Below, in pieces: positions 61,671-64,000 of a stretch of DNA of 64,000 nucleotides. The DNA comes from Pararhizobium sp. A13 (lineage in GTDB: Bacteria; Pseudomonadota; Alphaproteobacteria; Rhizobiales; Rhizobiaceae). Below the pieces are notes generated by a model that had not been told where the DNA came from, ran no database searches, and saw only the letters and a list, made by a program, of their open reading frames with translations. The stretch is taken from positions 1,747,001 to 1,811,000 of the forward strand of contig NZ_CP149510.1 in the NCBI RefSeq assembly GCF_040126305.1. The letters are read 5' to 3'. Position 1 is the first letter of the stretch; the number at the start of each line of letters is the position of its first letter. Position numbers and translations under genes: made by a program.

Positions 61671-62702
61671 CTATGACTTCGGGGCAGGGCCGGTGGAGGC
61701 CCTGACGATCAGCTCCGCCCGCCACAGCTCCTGCTCGGGATAGTCGCCGGTCTTCAGGATGCGGGAAATCAGCCGGGTGGCGATCCGCGATCCGGCTGCC
61801 CTGAGCGACGAGCGCGTGGTCGTCAACGGAACGCTGAAATTCTCCGGCTTCAGCATCGGCAGAACGTCGTCATGGGCGATCAGCGAAATATCAGTGCCGA
61901 GTTGCAATCCCGCCTTGCTAATGGCCCTGACGGCGCCGAGCGCTATCACGGTGCTGGAACACAGAACCGCTGTTGGCGGCTCTTCTCGTTCGAGAAACCG
62001 CTGCATCGCCCGGTGGCCATATTCATCCGTCATCAGAGAATGATGGGCGAGGTCTTCGTCGAAAGACAGGCCGTTTTCCTCCAGTGCGCGCTGCATTCCC
62101 TTCTTGCGCCGGATCGAAAACGTCAGATTGGCCGGGCCGTTGATCAATGCGATCCGCCGGTGCCCGAGCTGGATCAAGAGCCGCGTCGCGTCATAGAAGG
62201 CCGCGGTGTTGTCGATATCGAGGAAGGGGTAGTCGGCCGGTTGTCCGATCGCCCGCCCATGGACGACGAAGGGGATCGACAGCGATTTCAGCATGGCAAT
62301 GCGCGGATCATTGGCGCGCACATAGGCGAGGAACAGCGCGTCCACGTTGCCGCTGGCTGCCAACCGCTTGAACGTTGCTTCCTCGTCGTCGGGCGCGCTC
62401 GGATTGATGACGAAATGAAAATCGTGCCGGACGGATTCTTCGCCGAGCCCGGCCAGGAATTCGCCGAAATGGACGTCGGAATCGATACCCTGGGCAATCG
62501 GCATGACGAGGCCGATGGAGCCTGCCCGGCCGGTGGCCAGCCTCTGGGCCGCGCGATTCGGCCTGTACCCGGTTTCGCGCACAGCGCTCAGGACCCGCTG
62601 GCGTGTTTCGGCGTTAACTTCCGGATATCCGTTAAGCGCCCGACTGACGGTCGTTTGCGACAGGCCTAACATTTCTGCGAGCTGTTTCAAATTCACATTC
62701 AT
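61671..62702 (-). CDS. LacI-family repressor, AglR-like
   Basis: A protein of 343 residues from the ATG at 62702, which follows GGGAGGA and begins MNVNLKQLAEMLGLSQTTVSRALNGYPEVNAETRQRV. The HTH and hinge of LacI are intact. The effector-binding domain shows GSIGLVMPIAQGIDSDVHFGEF and VHGRAIGQPADYPFLDID. The 54-nt-longer frame would run through the operator palindrome, so it is rejected. It is divergent from an AglE-like gene, so it matches AglR, the regulator of alpha-glucoside uptake in Sinorhizobium. A copy of CAAAGCGCTTTG overlaps its own ribosome binding site. Confidence 0.85.
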   Translation of the reverse strand: MNVNLKQLAEMLGLSQTTVSRALNGYPEVNAETRQRVLSAVRETGYRPNRAAQRLATGRAGSIGLVMPIAQGIDSDVHFGEFLAGLGEESVRHDFHFVINPSAPDDEEATFKRLAASGNVDALFLAYVRANDPRIAMLKSLSIPFVVHGRAIGQPADYPFLDIDNTAAFYDATRLLIQLGHRRIALINGPANLTFSIRRKKGMQRALEENGLSFDEDLAHHSLMTDEYGHRAMQRFLEREEPPTAVLCSSTVIALGAVRAISKAGLQLGTDISLIAHDDVLPMLKPENFSVPLTTTRSSLRAAGSRIATRLISRILKTGDYPEQELWRAELIVRASTGPAPKS

Positions 62703-62718
62703 GGTCCGCGCGTCCTCC

Positions 62719-62730
62719 CAAAGCGCTTTG
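62719..62730. promoter_or_regulatory. LacI-type operator palindrome, regulator side
   Basis: CAAAGCGCTTTG, a perfect 12-bp palindrome 17 nt before the repressor ATG, overlapping its ribosome binding region. An identical copy lies at 62922. Autoregulation is likely. Confidence 0.7.
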
Positions 62731-62883
62731 ATTTCCGTTTGGTTTTTGCTTTCCATCCACAGCGCGCGGCGGATTTTGTATCACCGGCGGTGGCAGTCAA
62801 CCAGAAAAATCCACTTCATTGCACTGCAAACATTCGCTGCGATGCACGATTTATTCGTTTTTTCGCCATTTGTGGGAAAGCCC

Positions 62884-62916
62884 TTGACTTCCTGCCGGTC
62901 GAAATGATTTGTTAGC
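62884..62916 (+). promoter_or_regulatory. Possible promoter of the aglE-like gene
   Basis: TTGACT at 62884-62889 fits a -35 box. A weak -10 (around TTTGTTAG, 62908-62915) follows 18-19 nt later. The operator at 62922-62933 lies just downstream, so a repressor there would block start or clearance. Confidence 0.4.
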
Positions 62917-62921
62917 AAACT

Positions 62922-62933
62922 CAAAGCGCTTTG
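62922..62933. promoter_or_regulatory. LacI-type operator palindrome, transporter side
   Basis: CAAAGCGCTTTG, identical to the copy at 62719, 66 nt before the AglE-like start. The centre GCGC and the symmetric AAAG/CTTT arms are typical for LacI-type regulators. Confidence 0.7.
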
Positions 62934-62998
62934 AATTTCGAGGCGCAATGATGTTCGCCCGGCGTCAATGGGCTGGGTCTTTCTTGGGAGGAAATGAC

Positions 62999-64000
62999 GT
63001 GAAGAGAACATTCTTGATGGGAGTGGCAGCGATTGCGCTTGCGGCGGGTGCCGCAAATGCCGCCGAGCTGAAATTCAAGCCGGGCGAAGATTCCAAATTC
63101 AACTGGGGAAGCTACGAAGAGTTCAAGAAGGGTCATGACCTCAAGGGTCAGACGCTGACGATCTTCGGCCCCTGGCGCGGCGAAGACCAGGCGCTGGTCG
63201 AGTCGGTGCTGGATTATTTCCGCGACGCAACCGGCGTGGACGTGAAATACTCGTCCTCGGAAAACTACGAGCAGCAGATCGTCATCGATACGCAGGCAGG
63301 CAGCCCGCCGGACGTTGCCGTCCTGCCGCAGCCGGGCCTGATCGCCGATCTCGCCTCCAAGGGCTATCTGACGCCGCTCGGCGAAGAGACCCAGAAGTGG
63401 CTTCTCGACAACTACGCTGCCGGCCAGTCCTGGGTCGATCTGTCGACCTATGCGGGCAAGGATGGCAAGAAGGAACTCTACGCATTTCCCTACAAGATCG
63501 ACGTGAAGTCGCTCGTCTGGTACGTGCCGGAAAACTTCGAGGACTCGGGCTATGAAGTTCCGAAGACCATGGAAGAATTGAAGGCGCTCACCGAGAAGAT
63601 CGTTGCCGACGGCGGCACGCCCTGGTGCATCGGCCTCGGCTCCGGCGGCGCCACAGGCTGGCCGGCAACCGACTGGGTCGAGGACATGATGCTGCGTACG
63701 CAACCGGCAGATGTTTATGACAAGTGGACCACCAACGCCATTCCGTTCACCGACGCTGCAGTGACCGGCGCGATCGATGAATTCGGCTGGTTTGCAAAGA
63801 ACGACAAGAACGTCGATGGCGGTGCTGCAGCGGTCGCGTCCACCGACTTCCGCGACAGCCCCAAGGGCCTCTTCGCCTCTCCGCCGAAGTGCTATCTGCA
63901 CCATCAGGCGTCGTTCATCCCGTCCTTCTTCCCGGAAGGCACGGTTGTCGGCGAGGATGCGGACTTCTTCTACATGCCGCCTTATGCAAGCAAGGCGGAT
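62999..64000 (+). CDS. aglE: Alpha-glucoside ABC transporter substrate-binding protein, AglE-like (cut by window edge)
   Basis: The frame is open from the GTG at 62999, which follows GGGAGGAA, to the window end: 334 residues without a stop. A signal peptide (MKRTFLMGVAAIALAAGAANA) precedes the type-1 solute-binding fold: LTIFGPWRGEDQALVESVLDYFRDATGVDVKYSSS, AGSPPDVAVLPQPGLIADLA and YKIDVKSLVWYVPE. It resembles AglE of Sinorhizobium, the periplasmic binding protein of the agl alpha-glucoside (sucrose, maltose, trehalose) transporter. The permease and hydrolase genes would lie beyond the window. The C-terminus is not seen. Confidence 0.88.
   Translation, partial: MKRTFLMGVAAIALAAGAANAAELKFKPGEDSKFNWGSYEEFKKGHDLKGQTLTIFGPWRGEDQALVESVLDYFRDATGVDVKYSSSENYEQQIVIDTQAGSPPDVAVLPQPGLIADLASKGYLTPLGEETQKWLLDNYAAGQSWVDLSTYAGKDGKKELYAFPYKIDVKSLVWYVPENFEDSGYEVPKTMEELKALTEKIVADGGTPWCIGLGSGGATGWPATDWVEDMMLRTQPADVYDKWTTNAIPFTDAAVTGAIDEFGWFAKNDKNVDGGAAAVASTDFRDSPKGLFASPPKCYLHHQASFIPSFFPEGTVVGEDADFFYMPPYASKAD

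Overview
The window is from an alphaproteobacterium of the order Hyphomicrobiales, most likely the family Rhizobiaceae (Rhizobium, Agrobacterium, Neorhizobium or Ensifer type). The evidence is the gene set rather than a database match. It has the LuxR-type pair visN/visR and the OmpR-like rem as flagellar regulators, the rhizobial motility proteins MotC, MotD (=FliK) and MotE, flaF/flbT next to flgL, several short flagellin genes in tandem, and an agl-type alpha-glucoside locus beyond folD. Base composition is GC-rich, with a distinctly AT-rich island at about 13.35-13.80 kb.

Region 1 (1-11.3 kb) is an accessory region of envelope and secreted proteins: two beta-rich outer-membrane-type proteins, a DUF900 lipoprotein hydrolase, a DUF2092 protein with a small partner, a DNA-binding-like/TolB-like/TPR signalling protein, a large arylsulfatase, and a LssY-C protein. 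Between the TPR gene and the sulfatase lie two decayed genes (DUF3604 and DUF1254 remnants). In several rhizobia the chemotaxis operon precedes fliF; here this region does.

Region 2 (11.3-52.8 kb) is an almost unbroken flagellar regulon. In order: fliF; visNR; a leftward block flhB-orf and motA-fliM-fliN-fliG; then DUF1217-flgF-fliI-orf; the ten-gene flgB-flgC-fliE-flgG-flgA-flgI-motE-flgH-fliL-fliP operon; three flagellin genes; a FliH-like gene with motB-motC-fliK-lytic transglycosylase; rem; flgE-flgK-flgL-flaF-flbT-flgD-fliQ; flhA-fliR-FliJ-like; and a FlgJ-like rod protein with a FlgN-like protein and a membrane protein. VisNR, then Rem, then the structural operons, then flagellins tuned by FlaF/FlbT is the cascade known from Sinorhizobium. 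The sequence adds four regulatory signals: a promoter-like motif (TTCRCGCAAG, 10 nt, TAG) at seven flagellar transcription-unit starts; a shared leader element before all three flagellin starts; a strong hairpin covering the ribosome binding site of the FlgJ-like gene; and a truncated group II intron lodged just behind a flagellin terminator.

Region 3 (52.8-60.5 kb) is a polysaccharide locus: GT2 and GT4 glycosyltransferases, a WecG/TagA-type transferase, a DUF6492 protein, a Wzx-type flippase and a Wzz/GumC-type chain-length protein. No polymerase or initiating transferase is visible.

Region 4 (60.7-64 kb) carries folD, a LacI-type regulator and the start of an AglE-like alpha-glucoside binding protein, transcribed divergently from the regulator. 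Identical 12-bp palindromes sit at each gene. No tRNA, rRNA, CRISPR array or complete insertion sequence was seen.
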